NCBI RefSeq assembly: GCF_000732325.1
Contig: NZ_BBIW01000001.1
Coordinates: 1-64,000, forward strand
Direction of reading: 5' to 3'
Length of the DNA: 64,000 nucleotides
Source: Paenibacillus sp. TCA20
Lineage (GTDB): Bacteria > Bacillota > Bacilli > Paenibacillales > Paenibacillaceae
Made by a program: the position numbers and the translations under genes. The notes beneath the pieces were generated by a model, which saw only the letters and a list, made by a program, of their open reading frames with translations, made no database searches and was not told where the DNA came from. Shown piece by piece: positions 51,720 to 60,116 of the stretch (position 1 is the first letter of the stretch; each line of letters starts with the position of its first letter).

Positions 51720-52169
51720 TTAATTGTCTGCTATTTGTACAATAGGCTCTGTCTGTATAAGTACGTTCCCAGCTACAGCTCTTGAGATCATACAGGAGCT
51801 TTCTGCCTTGTGTGCAATACGAATCGCTTTATCCATATCGTCCTGCGTCGCTGTTGACGTTAAAGTCACCACAGGAGCATGCTTAATCGCTTCGTAGGTA
51901 AAGATGTTATTGGTTACATCCACTGTCGCTTCAGATGTCAAAGTAAGACTCTCTGTTTCCAGGGACGAACGCTCCAGCATAGCTGCGAGTGTAATAAGAT
52001 AGCAAGTTGCTGCAGCGCCAAGCAGCATTTCATCTGGATTGGTCCCAACTCCAGGTCCGCCCATTTCCTTCGGGATGGAGATCTGTGTCTTTAACTGACC
52101 CGCTTCAATGGTACCATCGCTGTTCCTTCCGCCATTCCAGACGGCATTAAGTATAAAGGGATGCTTCAT
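51720..52169 (-). CDS. OsmC family peroxiredoxin-like protein
   Basis: The protein has 149 residues. OsmC fold with the two redox Cys positions: GAAATCYLITLAAML and HKAESSCMISRAVAGN, plus TNPDEMLLGAAATC and the N-terminal WNGGRNSDGTIEAG of the SACOL1771/YhfA-like subgroup. It should reduce organic hydroperoxides using thiols. It is the upstream partner of the lactonase gene in a two-gene minus-strand unit. Shine-Dalgarno GGAGG lies 10 nt before the ATG. Confidence 0.9.
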   Translation of the reverse strand: MKHPFILNAVWNGGRNSDGTIEAGQLKTQISIPKEMGGPGVGTNPDEMLLGAAATCYLITLAAMLERSSLETESLTLTSEATVDVTNNIFTYEAIKHAPVVTLTSTATQDDMDKAIRIAHKAESSCMISRAVAGNVLIQTEPIVQIADN

Positions 52170-52240
52170 AATCTGTAACCTCCAATCCTTCCTATCATAC
52201 CATAGCCTGTCTATAGAAGATCAATAACGAGACTGAACAC

Positions 52241-52287
52241 ATGAACAGCCGGGAGGACTCGTGCAAGAGTCTTTCCCGGCAGTTCAT
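52241..52287. terminator. Long imperfect hairpin between OsmC and OYE genes
   Basis: ATGAAC-GCCGGGA-GACTC pairs with GAGTC-TCCCGGC-GTTCAT through a 6-nt loop with a few bulges. There is no T tract on the minus strand, where the upstream OYE gene ends, so it may be a weak or Rho-type end or an RNA stabiliser. Confidence 0.5.
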
Positions 52288-52316
52288 AAGCAACTTCTTA
52301 AGTATTAACTATACGA

Positions 52317-53444
52317 TTACTCTGAGTCCACGACAGGGAACCATCCAGGTACATTCATGATCATATTCCATAGTGGGTCAGGAATAACCAGTCTTTCCTG
52401 GTCCAATTTCGTTAAGTTAACCGCTATATGCTCTTCATTGCCTGATTCAATCTTCTCCACCCAATCAGGTTCAATGATCAGCTCACGTCCGAGTGCGAGC
52501 AGCGGAACTCCCGTCTCAAGAGCTGCCAAGGCTTCATCTGGAGTGTGAATTTGTCCAACCCCAATTACCGGAGCTTTGCCGCCAACACGTTCCAGAATCC
52601 ATTCCATTCTAGATTTCGAATCATCTGCTCCTCTTCTCGGCTTCGACCAGAAGTCATTCAAGGATACATGGATATAATCCAAGTTCTTCTCTTTAATTGC
52701 ATCTAGCAAAATAAAGGTCTCCTCCATCGTCAAACCCGGAGTTTCCGGCTCCTCAGGAGAGAAACGGTATCCAACCATAAACGGAGTTTTGGCATGCTCT
52801 CGAACGGCTGCCTGCACGCTGTCTATTACTTCTAGCGGAAAAGTAAGCCGTTGATGTGCATCTCCTCCGAAGCGATCTTCTCTTCGATTGGAATGAGGGG
52901 ACACAAATTGTTGAATGAGGTATCCGTTAGCCCCGTGAATTTCCACACCGTCAAATCCGGCAGCAATCGCACGGCGTGTCGCTTCACCAAAATCTTGAAT
53001 GATGCTCTCGATCTCGGATTCAGCAAGTTCTCTAGGCATCGGTGAGCCTGGTCTTTCACTTGCGACCGCACTTGGTGCTACAACATCTCCACCGACAGCA
53101 TCTGGAGGGCATAAACGACCACCATGGAAAATTTGCAGTACTGCTTTGGCACCTTGTTCCTTAATGGAATTTGCCAGCTTGGTCAGACTCGGTATAAAGG
53201 AATCATCTGTTGATGAGAATTGGCCTACGAACCCTTTTCCATTCTCGGTCACGTAAGTAACTGCTGTGACCACCATTCCGGCTCCTCCAGAACGACGTGC
53301 ATAGTATGCAAGCTCTGCATCGGATACGGTGCCATCTTCATTCGAGGACGAATGCGTCATTGGTGCCAGGACAATTTTATTTTTCAGAATAATGCCATTC
53401 GGTAAAGTCACTTTCTCAAAAATCGGACTATATTTGGGATTCAT
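52317..53444 (-). CDS. NADH-dependent flavin oxidoreductase, old yellow enzyme family
   Basis: The protein has 375 residues. TIM-barrel FMN enzyme: NKIVLAPMTHSSSNEDGTVSDAELAYYARRSGGAGMVVT, LQIFHGGRLCPPD, GFDGVEIHGANGYLIQQFVSPHSNRREDRFGG and the FMN-phosphate region VIGVGQIHTPDEALAALETG. It resembles B. subtilis YqiG and related ene-reductases. The HGAN block supplies the His/Asn pair that binds the substrate carbonyl. It reduces activated alkenes with NAD(P)H, often in electrophile stress. Its upstream region carries GTAACTTGAA repeats. Confidence 0.92.
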   Translation of the reverse strand: MNPKYSPIFEKVTLPNGIILKNKIVLAPMTHSSSNEDGTVSDAELAYYARRSGGAGMVVTAVTYVTENGKGFVGQFSSTDDSFIPSLTKLANSIKEQGAKAVLQIFHGGRLCPPDAVGGDVVAPSAVASERPGSPMPRELAESEIESIIQDFGEATRRAIAAGFDGVEIHGANGYLIQQFVSPHSNRREDRFGGDAHQRLTFPLEVIDSVQAAVREHAKTPFMVGYRFSPEEPETPGLTMEETFILLDAIKEKNLDYIHVSLNDFWSKPRRGADDSKSRMEWILERVGGKAPVIGVGQIHTPDEALAALETGVPLLALGRELIIEPDWVEKIESGNEEHIAVNLTKLDQERLVIPDPLWNMIMNVPGWFPVVDSE

Positions 53445-53532
53445 TCTATTCCACTCCTTTAATCTATATATATTTATATTCGTAAGATATAAAGAGCTAA
53501 TAAACTACAAGTACCTTACTGAAACAATTATA

Positions 53533-53587
53533 GTAACTTGAATATATTCTTTCAAGCTGCTTCGGTCCTGCACTGAGGTAACTTGAA
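53533..53587. repeat. Direct repeats upstream of the old yellow enzyme gene
   Basis: GTAACTTGAA occurs at 53533-53542 and 53578-53587, 45 bp apart, with a partial inverted copy TTCAAG between them and a weaker copy nearer the gene. Located about 90-145 bp upstream of the start codon. The remaining sequence of this 295-bp gap shows no gene. Candidate binding sites for an unknown regulator. Confidence 0.4.
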
Positions 53588-53675
53588 ACCATCTAATGGA
53601 CTATGCCTTCGACAATTTACTTAATATTTGTTGATCTATGCTTCTCTTACCCTCAATAAGGATATTTAAAAGACG

Positions 53676-53714
53676 AAAGTCCGACCCACATCACAAATGC
53701 AGACCGGACTCTTT
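53676..53714 (-). terminator. Possible terminator of the SRAP gene
   Basis: AAAGTCCG pairs with CGGACTCTTT across a loop of about 21 nt, 26 bp beyond the stop; followed on the minus strand by TCTTTTAAAT. Weak. Confidence 0.45.
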
Positions 53715-53739
53715 AGGTTCAGTGTATCGGCGAAAAGTA

Positions 53740-54414
53740 TTAATTCTTAACCAGCGCTCTCTGCATGTCCACTTCCTTGACACATTCCAGTGAATCATGA
53801 TTATCATTGAAGGCAAGCGGAGTCACAGGATATACATCCATTAACGTTTCTTGAAATGATCTGATCATCGGCAGCATTCGATGCATTTCGGTCATCTTCG
53901 GATCGAGCCATGCATCGATCTGATCTGGCGTAAGTATGGCCGGCATGCGGTGATCAAATTCACGAATGGTCATGTTTGCATCCGACATCAGCATCGTACA
54001 AGTTCGGAGCGGCTGCTTCCTAGTATCCTTCCATACCTCGTACAATCCGGCAATGCCGAACATGGAGCGATCTGGCATAACCACCCGTACCGCATACCTG
54101 CGCTTGCCATCCTGACGCCAATAATAAAAACCATTGCAAGGTATGACACAGCGTCTTTGTTCCACCATCTTGCGGTAAGTCACATTCTCACTAACGGACA
54201 TTAAGTCGGCATTAACAGCATCCTTGCCCCAAAAAGGAATAAATCCCCAGCGATACTCATCCATGATACGTTCTCCATCCTCATAGAGAATAATCGGAGC
54301 ATGCTGTGTCGGACTGATGTTATAACGGTTCTTGTAATAGTACATAACTCGTTGTATCCCAAAGTGATCACGCACCTCATCTAGATCTGCGGCCAGTGAA
54401 TAACGTTTACACAT
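53740..54414 (-). CDS. SRAP-domain protein (YedK/HMCES family) with altered active site
   Basis: The protein has 224 residues. The fold is clear: Cys2 in MCKRYSL, YNISPTQHAPIIL, YRWGFIPFWGKDAVNAD, RRCVIPCNGFYYW, FGIAGLYEVWKD and the His in FDHRMPAIL. Family members form a thiazolidine cross-link between Cys2 and abasic sites in single-stranded DNA. The Glu of the usual GFYEW (E105 in YedK) is Tyr98 here, and the NARxE block reads NADLM. Cys2, the Asn and the His are kept. The protein may trap abasic DNA without normal ring-opening or reversal. It is monocistronic, with a GAGGGAAG Shine-Dalgarno; no LexA box was noted. Confidence 0.9.
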   Translation of the reverse strand: MCKRYSLAADLDEVRDHFGIQRVMYYYKNRYNISPTQHAPIILYEDGERIMDEYRWGFIPFWGKDAVNADLMSVSENVTYRKMVEQRRCVIPCNGFYYWRQDGKRRYAVRVVMPDRSMFGIAGLYEVWKDTRKQPLRTCTMLMSDANMTIREFDHRMPAILTPDQIDAWLDPKMTEMHRMLPMIRSFQETLMDVYPVTPLAFNDNHDSLECVKEVDMQRALVKN

Positions 54415-54626
54415 CTCTGTCTTCCCTCCCTGTATTTTCCTATATCATTTGTGGCGTTAGGGAAATTTATACATGAAATTTACAGATAATGATCATCATT
54501 TGAAGTATGCTGTAGAAATGGATATGCAGCCATGGTATTAAAGGGTTTCAGGATGAACAGATCATGGTAAATAGGAAATGTTAAGCAAACCTACCAATAC
54601 ATAATTTTAGTAAGGAGCGAAGCGGA

Positions 54627-55292
54627 TTGGATTTTTGGATATACTCGATCATCAGCATGATTTATATCATCCTCTTCTTATGGATGGCGATCGATCTCTC
54701 ACGAACGAGGAGGTGGTTTCGCTACCCATTGTTTCTTCTCCTCGTTACATTCAGCCTTGCTTACGATAACGGCATCATAGCTGCAGGAGAGGCAATAGGC
54801 GAAGGAGATCTGCTAATGACGCTGAGCAGTCTTCGTTTTTGGCTGCATGCTTTTGTTACGCCTACACTTGTCTTGATTGGGTATTATATTCTGCAGCGCT
54901 CAGGTGTAAGATGGGGACGAAGCATGGCTACACAGATCAGTGCCTGGCTGATTACAGCCGGCCTCATTATTTATCAGATCATAGTCTCAACGCTGGCCGA
55001 AGTGCAGCATCTTACTCTCACGGAAGAGTATGGTGTTATGAGATATAGCGCAGAGGGCCAGGCAGGTCCGCCTATAATGGTTATCATTGTGGGCATGATT
55101 CTGCTCGTCATAGGTATCCTTGTCCTCGTGAAGCAAAAATGGGCTTGGCTCCTTGTTGGGACGGCTCTGCTGTTTATCGGGCAGCTAATTCCTATTCCCA
55201 TCGAAAGCTCGGCGGCAACCAACATATTTGAATTGATTCTAATTCTGTCCATTTGGCTCACCCTTCGGCATCAGGATCGAAATCCAGCATAG
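54627..55292 (+). CDS. Polytopic membrane protein, function unknown
   Basis: The protein has 221 residues from TTG 54627, nine nt after AAGGAG. It has about seven hydrophobic helices (ISMIYIILFLWMAIDL, YPLFLLLVTFSLAYD, FVTPTLVLIGYYIL, ISAWLITAGLIIYQIIV, MVIIVGMILLVIGILVLV, WLLVGTALLFIGQLIPI, FELILILSIWLTL). An acidic loop (TEEYGVMRYSAEGQ) lies between helices four and five. I do not recognise the family. It stands alone, ending at a bidirectional terminator. Confidence 0.7.
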   Translation: MDFWIYSIISMIYIILFLWMAIDLSRTRRWFRYPLFLLLVTFSLAYDNGIIAAGEAIGEGDLLMTLSSLRFWLHAFVTPTLVLIGYYILQRSGVRWGRSMATQISAWLITAGLIIYQIIVSTLAEVQHLTLTEEYGVMRYSAEGQAGPPIMVIIVGMILLVIGILVLVKQKWAWLLVGTALLFIGQLIPIPIESSAATNIFELILILSIWLTLRHQDRNPA

Positions 55293-55356
55293 TTCATGTC
55301 ATGAACTATTCAGCGAGTAAATTATGACATGTTATATTTAGAATTAAATGTGCACA

Positions 55357-55398
55357 AAAAAACTCTAAATCTGCATTCAGCCGATTTAGAGTTTTTTC
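55357..55398. terminator. Bidirectional terminator at 55.4 kb
   Basis: AAAACTCTAAATC pairs with GATTTAGAGTTTT around an 11-nt loop, flanked by A and T runs. Separates convergent genes. Confidence 0.85.
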
Positions 55399-55417
55399 GA
55401 TTGGATATTCGAGAAGA

Positions 55418-55882
55418 TCACAGTGTCCATATTCGCTTCGTAAGTACAGGGACGCTAAACTTATCTCCCCACTCATGAATCGTTTCGAACGCATCCTCTG
55501 CATCCGTGCCATCCGATATTCGGTAAACATTCATGACAGGTACAATCCGGCGTCCTTTTGGTTTAATTGCGATAGAAGGACCATAGAATTCTTCAATAAT
55601 AATGGATTTAATATCCTCCGGTTGATATATACGATCACCGATCTGCAGCTTATGATTAACGAGCTTAAATAGTTTGGGCTTCTTGGACAGCTGTAGAAGA
55701 AGGATTATAATTTCAAATGCAAGAACGGCGCTATACAGAATAAACGGGATCGTAAGCAATTCTCCGTCCTCTGACAGATTAACTAGGCCCAATAAGAGCG
55801 TAGCGACTCCAAATATCACTAAAGTTCGGAATCTTTTTCGATGGCTGACCATGAACTCGGGTGTGGGTTTGAATAGCTGCAT
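55418..55882 (-). CDS. Small membrane protein with PH-like domain (second of a tandem pair)
   Basis: The protein has 154 residues from ATG 55882, chosen for AGAGGGGAAAG just upstream; the frame extends 14 codons further. Two helices (TLVIFGVATLLLGLVNL, IPFILYSAVLAFEIIILLL) precede a beta-rich domain: KLQIGDRIYQPEDIKSIIIEEF, PSIAIKPKGRRIVPV, and DAFETIHEWGDKFSVPV. The layout and spacing match the gene just upstream (55943), indicating a duplicated pair. Function unknown; the C-terminal region resembles bacterial PH-like domains in arrangement. Confidence 0.65.
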   Translation of the reverse strand: MQLFKPTPEFMVSHRKRFRTLVIFGVATLLLGLVNLSEDGELLTIPFILYSAVLAFEIIILLLQLSKKPKLFKLVNHKLQIGDRIYQPEDIKSIIIEEFYGPSIAIKPKGRRIVPVMNVYRISDGTDAEDAFETIHEWGDKFSVPVLTKRIWTL

Positions 55883-55942
55883 GAACTTTCCCCTCTCATT
55901 ATCGGTAACCTTATAAGTAATCATAATCGATCTTAGATCAAT

Positions 55943-56413
55943 CTAATATCTGAAATTCCCTCTCTTCACCGGGATTTGATGCCGCTCAGCCATCGCCTTG
56001 ATCTCTTTCATAATCATATCTTCCTGCTTCTGATCCTGGAATTTAATTCGCATGTACATAGGCGTTCTCTTCTTGTTAAACAACTGTAATCCAACACATG
56101 GATTAAAGTAACCTCTAACAATAATGAACTGAATCTCAGTAGCAGTGAATTGATGCGGCCCGACTCGATAAGAGTCTGGAAGCACTTCGAATGCGACTGG
56201 CTTCCATGGCTTGTATTTAATGAAATACCAAGCCATCATGATAAGGTAGTATAAACATAACAATATGTAAAAAGAGAATATCCAAAAAATTTCCGATTCT
56301 CTACGTAAGCTAGAGACAAATACCTGAGTTTGGAGCGCTATTAAAATAAGAACGAATATAACTCCTGATGTATCCTTAGGACGATGAACCATGTGGACTT
56401 TGCCTGATTCCAT
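55943..56413 (-). CDS. Small membrane protein with PH-like domain (first of a tandem pair)
   Basis: The protein has 156 residues with GGAGGG before the ATG. Two helices (VIFVLILIALQTQVFV, FSFYILLCLYYLIMMAWYF) are followed by DSYRVGPHQFTATEIQFIIV, PCVGLQLFNKKRTPMYMRIKF and IKAMAERHQIPVKRG. These match the downstream protein strand for strand (xIQFIIVxxxFxP..GxxxxxKxRxxPxx). The gap to the downstream start is about 60 bp, so they form one operon. No function can be assigned. Confidence 0.65.
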   Translation of the reverse strand: MESGKVHMVHRPKDTSGVIFVLILIALQTQVFVSSLRRESEIFWIFSFYILLCLYYLIMMAWYFIKYKPWKPVAFEVLPDSYRVGPHQFTATEIQFIIVRGYFNPCVGLQLFNKKRTPMYMRIKFQDQKQEDMIMKEIKAMAERHQIPVKRGNFRY

Positions 56414-56533
56414 GAGCTTCAGCCCTCCTTCAGTTAACTATTGATCCGCGGATAAATACAAACTGAACATTCCATAATATGACATTCCTGCTCTATATCG
56501 TAACTGAGATACTTTTGTACTGTCAATGCACAC

Positions 56534-56563
56534 AAAAAAAAGAGCACCCTTATAAAGGTGCTC
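56534..56563 (-). terminator. Terminator after the first GNAT gene
   Basis: GAGCACCCTT / AAGGTGCTC stem with ATA loop, followed on the minus strand by eight T residues. Strong; 15 bp after the stop. Confidence 0.85.
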
Positions 56564-56577
56564 CGCCTTACCTGACT

Positions 56578-57015
56578 TCATTTCAGAAATTTTCTGAAGC
56601 CTTCCACATGCTCTTCACGATAGCCCATTGATTCATACATTCGGTGAGCCTCGACTCTTTGTCCGCCGGATACGAGAATGATATAGCTGCAGTTCTGCTG
56701 TCTCGCGATCATTTCAATCTCATTCATCAGCTTTCGGCCGATGCCTTGTCTTCGAATTTTGGAGGATACTACGACATTTTCGATCACCATGAACGGCTCA
56801 CACTCGCCAATCAGATCTTTACACAGGATTCCCATCAACGACCCTGCAAGCTCATTCTCATAAAAAGCACCCAGCACATAATAGCTCTTATCTTCAAGCA
56901 GCGTTTGATAAGTCTCTTCCATCTTCGCCAGGTTTGTACTGACACCGATCAGTTCTTCGTACAGCTCTGCCAGCTGCGGCAGATGCTTCATTTCAATTTG
57001 CTCAATATAGACCAT
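56578..57015 (-). CDS. GNAT N-acetyltransferase
   Basis: The protein has 145 residues. GNAT motif A is clear: VIENVVVSSKIRRQGIGRKLMNEIE (acetyl-CoA pyrophosphate loop RRQGIGRKL), followed by CSYIILVSGGQRVEAHRMYESMGYRE. The substrate is unknown. It is the last of two closely spaced acetyltransferase genes (31-bp gap) and is followed by a terminator. Confidence 0.9.
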   Translation of the reverse strand: MVYIEQIEMKHLPQLAELYEELIGVSTNLAKMEETYQTLLEDKSYYVLGAFYENELAGSLMGILCKDLIGECEPFMVIENVVVSSKIRRQGIGRKLMNEIEMIARQQNCSYIILVSGGQRVEAHRMYESMGYREEHVEGFRKFLK

Positions 57016-57045
57016 GCTACTCCCTCTCTCTTGTTCATGTGCCTT

Positions 57046-57489
57046 TTATAATTTTTTCTTCAAAAAATATTGCTTGATTTCCCCGGGAAATAAATCGTTA
57101 ATGCCGTATACCTCATATCCATGCTTCTCATAGAACGAAGGCGCTTGATACGAGAAGGTCGACGTATGTGCAAACAAGCAGCCTAACTCTCTGCCTCTGC
57201 GCTCCGCTTCATGCAGCATCTGATGCCCGAATCCCTTGCTCCGATAGGCTTCAGCAATCCAAAATACATCAATGTATAGTCCATATAACCACGTCTCGCA
57301 AAATATTCCCCCGACCACTTCTGACGCTTCGTTTTTCAAATAGAGATGAATACTGTCACCAGGCTCTTTCAGCAATCCACCAGTTGCTCGCATATTATAT
57401 CCATGCAGCTTACGGCAAATGTCTTCATAGTCCGTAACAACCTCTCTATCCGTAGATAAACACATATTGTCAAAATAAATGTCTGCCAC
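57046..57489 (-). CDS. GNAT N-acetyltransferase
   Basis: The protein has 147 residues from GTG 57489 with AGAGAGGAT upstream. Motifs: DSIHLYLKNEASEVVGGIFCETWLYGLYIDVFWIAEAYRSKGFGHQMLHEAE (loop RSKGFGHQM) and FAHTSTFSYQAPSFYEKHGYEVYG. This 'W-I-x-x-x-x-R-x-x-G-x-G' subtype is common in Bacillales, but substrates are unknown. Likely co-transcribed with the next GNAT gene. Confidence 0.9.
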   Translation of the reverse strand: MADIYFDNMCLSTDREVVTDYEDICRKLHGYNMRATGGLLKEPGDSIHLYLKNEASEVVGGIFCETWLYGLYIDVFWIAEAYRSKGFGHQMLHEAERRGRELGCLFAHTSTFSYQAPSFYEKHGYEVYGINDLFPGEIKQYFLKKKL

Positions 57490-57644
57490 AAGCGCTATCC
57501 TCTCTCAGCTAAGTTTTATTTCTCGGGTAATCGCAGAATCAGCATAAGTTTGACAAATACTTGTCTGTTTTTTGTCAAAAGCTATAGCTTACTGTAGATT
57601 GGTTGATCTATTCGTCTGTTTTCAAGTTTCCGTCTTCCAGCTTA

Positions 57645-58241
57645 TTAATCTCGGCCTTCGAGATCACGTGCATAGGCGGTCGACTTCGTACGCTGTACTA
57701 ATGTATCATATTCGCTCTTTAGAATACTCATGTGAATGATATCATTGTATTTCCCATTTCGATAAATCTTCTGCCTCGCTCTACCTTCTTCTACAAAGCC
57801 GCATTTCTTATAGCAATGAATTGCCGCATGATTGAAATCATACACTTGGAGCTCCAGCCGATTTAAATTCATCTCATTAAATACTAGATTTTGCAGCAAT
57901 CGTATCGCTTCAGAGCCGAAACCTCTTCCTTGATCTTTCTTCGAACCAATAACAATCGCAAGCGAGGCCGTTCGGTTCTTCCAGGAGATATTTAGCACGT
58001 CAATCTGACCTATATAGTCGAGTGTATTCTGATGTGCAATGACAAAGCTCTTGTGTGTATCTGACCTGCCGTCCATCATCATATGTATGAAGTCTTCCGT
58101 CTTCTTTATACTTTGCGGATACCTAAATAAATCACTCAGAGTAGACGTAATATCCGGATCGTTAACCCAGCTTCGTATTGCAGATGAATCCTCCATTCGA
58201 TATTCTCTTAGTACAATTCGTTCGCCAATAATGTGCCCCAT
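57645..58241 (-). CDS. GNAT N-acetyltransferase, RimJ/RimL type
   Basis: The protein has 198 residues from ATG 58241; AAAGGGGTG lies upstream and an earlier GTG falls inside it. Acetyltransf_3 pattern: RIVLREYRMEDSSAIRSWVNDPDITS, LAIVIGSKKDQGRGFGSEAIRLLQNLVF, LNRLELQVYDFNHAAIHCYKKCGFVEEGRARQK. Such enzymes acetylate protein N-termini, spermidine or antibiotics; no specificity can be told. It is the third GNAT in 1.7 kb but the 155-bp gap to the next suggests a separate transcript. Confidence 0.9.
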   Translation of the reverse strand: MGHIIGERIVLREYRMEDSSAIRSWVNDPDITSTLSDLFRYPQSIKKTEDFIHMMMDGRSDTHKSFVIAHQNTLDYIGQIDVLNISWKNRTASLAIVIGSKKDQGRGFGSEAIRLLQNLVFNEMNLNRLELQVYDFNHAAIHCYKKCGFVEEGRARQKIYRNGKYNDIIHMSILKSEYDTLVQRTKSTAYARDLEGRD

Positions 58242-58355
58242 CGCTAACACCCCTTTTCGTTTCTCTAACCTGCGTGTCCAGCCCTTCTAACACAGAAATC
58301 GTTCATGGGATTAAGGACCTGCACTACATCTATCCTTTATAACGGTCATTGTACT

Positions 58356-58392
58356 AAAAAAAAGATGACTTCGGAATATCCGAAGCCATCTT
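58356..58392 (-). terminator. Terminator of the P5C dehydrogenase gene
   Basis: AAGATG-CTTCGGA pairs with TCCGAAG-CATCTT (one mismatch), 3-nt loop, followed on the minus strand by eight T residues. Confidence 0.85.
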
Positions 58393-58403
58393 CATTCATT
58401 TAG

Positions 58404-59972
58404 CTACAGCTTCCTGGAGGTCAGCTTAGCTTGTGTGAACAAGAGCAGATAATCGTATCCTCCGGCCTTGGAATCCGTACCCGACATATTGAAGCCGCCG
58501 AACGGATGAGCTCCAACCAGAGCCCCGGTACACTTTCGGTTTATATACAGGTTTCCACAGTGCATCGTCTCCAGCGCCTCCTCAATGCGATCCTGGTCTG
58601 AGGAGAAATAGGAGCCTGTCAATCCAAACTCTGTATCATTATATATTTCAATTGCCTCCTTATAATCTGAAGCCTTGCATATAGCAAGAACGGGACCAAA
58701 AATTTCTTCCTTCATAATTCTCGCATCTGGTTTCACATCCGCGAATACAGTAGGCTGGATATAGTAGCCATTCCCTTCGGCCGGACTTCCTCCCGTTAGT
58801 AACGTTCCTTCGCCCTTGCCAATTTGGATGTAATTCAAGATTTTATCATAAGAAGCCTTATCAATGACCGGTCCTGCTGGATAATTCAGTTCTGGTAACC
58901 CGGCAGCAAGCTTCTCCGTCAGCTCCTTAACCTTCTCCACAACTTCATCATACACAGCTTCTACAATGATCGCTCTCGACCCGGCGGAACACTTCTGTCC
59001 CTGGAAACCAAAGGCAGAAGCAACAATGGCCTGCGCCGCTGCATCAAGATTCGCGGTCTCATCTACGACGATCCCATCCTTGCCGCCCATTTCGGCAATA
59101 AGCCGCTTGATCCAAATTTGGCCTTCTGACGTATCCGCTGCCTGCTTACTTATATGAAGTCCGACTTCCTTCGAGCCGGTGAAGCTGATAAATCGGGTCT
59201 TCGGATGAGAAGTTAAATAATCTCCTACTTCCGCTCCGCTGCCAGGTATAAAATTGATAACACCAGCTGGAAGACCCACCTCTTCCATAAGCGCAACAAA
59301 TTTATGAGCTATTGCAGGCGTCGTCGAAGCAGGCTTGAGCAATACCGTATTTCCTGACACAACCGCTGCAGTTGTCATACCTACGCATATCGCCAGCGGG
59401 AAATTCCATGGAGGTATGATGACGCCAACCCCTAGAGGAATATATGTTAAGCGATTGTCTTCACCTTGCACCTTGGTTAGAGGCTGTATTTCATTAATTT
59501 GATCAATACGTAATATTTCACGTGCATAAAATTCAATAAAATCAATAGCTTCGGCTGTGTCTGCATCAGCCTCGGCATAGTTTTTACCAGATTCAAGAAT
59601 CATAAGTGCCGAGAATTCATGCTTACGTTCCCGCATAAGAGTCGCTGCCTTGAATAGATATTCCGCTCGCTCTCTTGGAGGTACCCTCTTCCACGTTTCG
59701 AATGTGCTTACGGCAATCTGCATGGCTTCTTCTGCCAGTGGCTGATTCGCTTTACTCACATATCCGATGACTTCCCCTAAATTCCCCGGGTTGACCGAAG
59801 TAATTACCTCTTCAGTGAACACCTTCTTCTCACCGATATGGAGAGGGATATTTTGACCTAATTCAGACTTTACTTTGCTAATCGCTTTTTCCATCGCCTG
59901 CTTGTTCTCTTCCAAACTGAAGTTCACGAAAGGCTCATTGACAAAGGGACTGATATTCGCTGTCTTATTCAC
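58404..59972 (-). CDS. rocA: L-glutamate gamma-semialdehyde (P5C) dehydrogenase
   Basis: The protein has 522 residues from GTG 59972 with AGGAG 8 nt upstream. Aldehyde dehydrogenase family 4 signatures: [28 protein letters not shown], Glu in [14 protein letters not shown], and the catalytic Cys in [17 protein letters not shown]. The C-terminal [17 protein letters not shown] matches RocA/PutC. It oxidises glutamate semialdehyde to glutamate with NAD+, the second step of proline (and arginine) degradation. It sits with a proline dehydrogenase, a transporter and a RocR-like regulator. A sigma-A promoter embedded in a 43-bp palindrome precedes it. Confidence 0.95.
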   Translation of the reverse strand: MNKTANISPFVNEPFVNFSLEENKQAMEKAISKVKSELGQNIPLHIGEKKVFTEEVITSVNPGNLGEVIGYVSKANQPLAEEAMQIAVSTFETWKRVPPRERAEYLFKAATLMRERKHEFSALMILESGKNYAEADADTAEAIDFIEFYAREILRIDQINEIQPLTKVQGEDNRLTYIPLGVGVIIPPWNFPLAICVGMTTAAVVSGNTVLLKPASTTPAIAHKFVALMEEVGLPAGVINFIPGSGAEVGDYLTSHPKTRFISFTGSKEVGLHISKQAADTSEGQIWIKRLIAEMGGKDGIVVDETANLDAAAQAIVASAFGFQGQKCSAGSRAIIVEAVYDEVVEKVKELTEKLAAGLPELNYPAGPVIDKASYDKILNYIQIGKGEGTLLTGGSPAEGNGYYIQPTVFADVKPDARIMKEEIFGPVLAICKASDYKEAIEIYNDTEFGLTGSYFSSDQDRIEEALETMHCGNLYINRKCTGALVGAHPFGGFNMSGTDSKAGGYDYLLLFTQAKLTSRKL

Positions 59973-60033
59973 GTTACATATCTCCTCTCAATTTAAAACA
60001 ATTATGTTATTTATTAACACTGTATCCATTTGG

Positions 60034-60096
60034 ATTATACACTCAGCCTTACGATTTGTACACATCAAACAACTATATTGTTTAATGTGTACAAAT
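60034..60096 (-). promoter_or_regulatory. rocA promoter overlapping a 43-bp palindrome
   Basis: On the minus strand -10 TATAAT (60039-60034) and -35 TGTACA (60062-60057) are 17 bp apart. Positions 60054-60096 form a near-perfect palindrome: arms ATTTGTACACATCAAACAA and TTGTTTAATGTGTACAAAT, one mismatch in 19, 5-bp centre CTATA. The -35 lies inside one arm. It lies 21 bp after the transporter stop, so the hairpin could also act at the RNA level, but it lacks a T tract. Operator function is inference. Confidence 0.65.
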
Positions 60097-60116
60097 TTAG
60101 ACAACCCTTAAGCCTT

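Noticed and set aside
57550..57580. TTTGACA/TGTCAAA inverted repeat upstream of a GNAT gene as an operator
   Set aside because: The arms are only 7 bp with a 17-bp spacer in AT-rich DNA, and the repeat overlaps no convincing promoter pair; too weak to report as a site.
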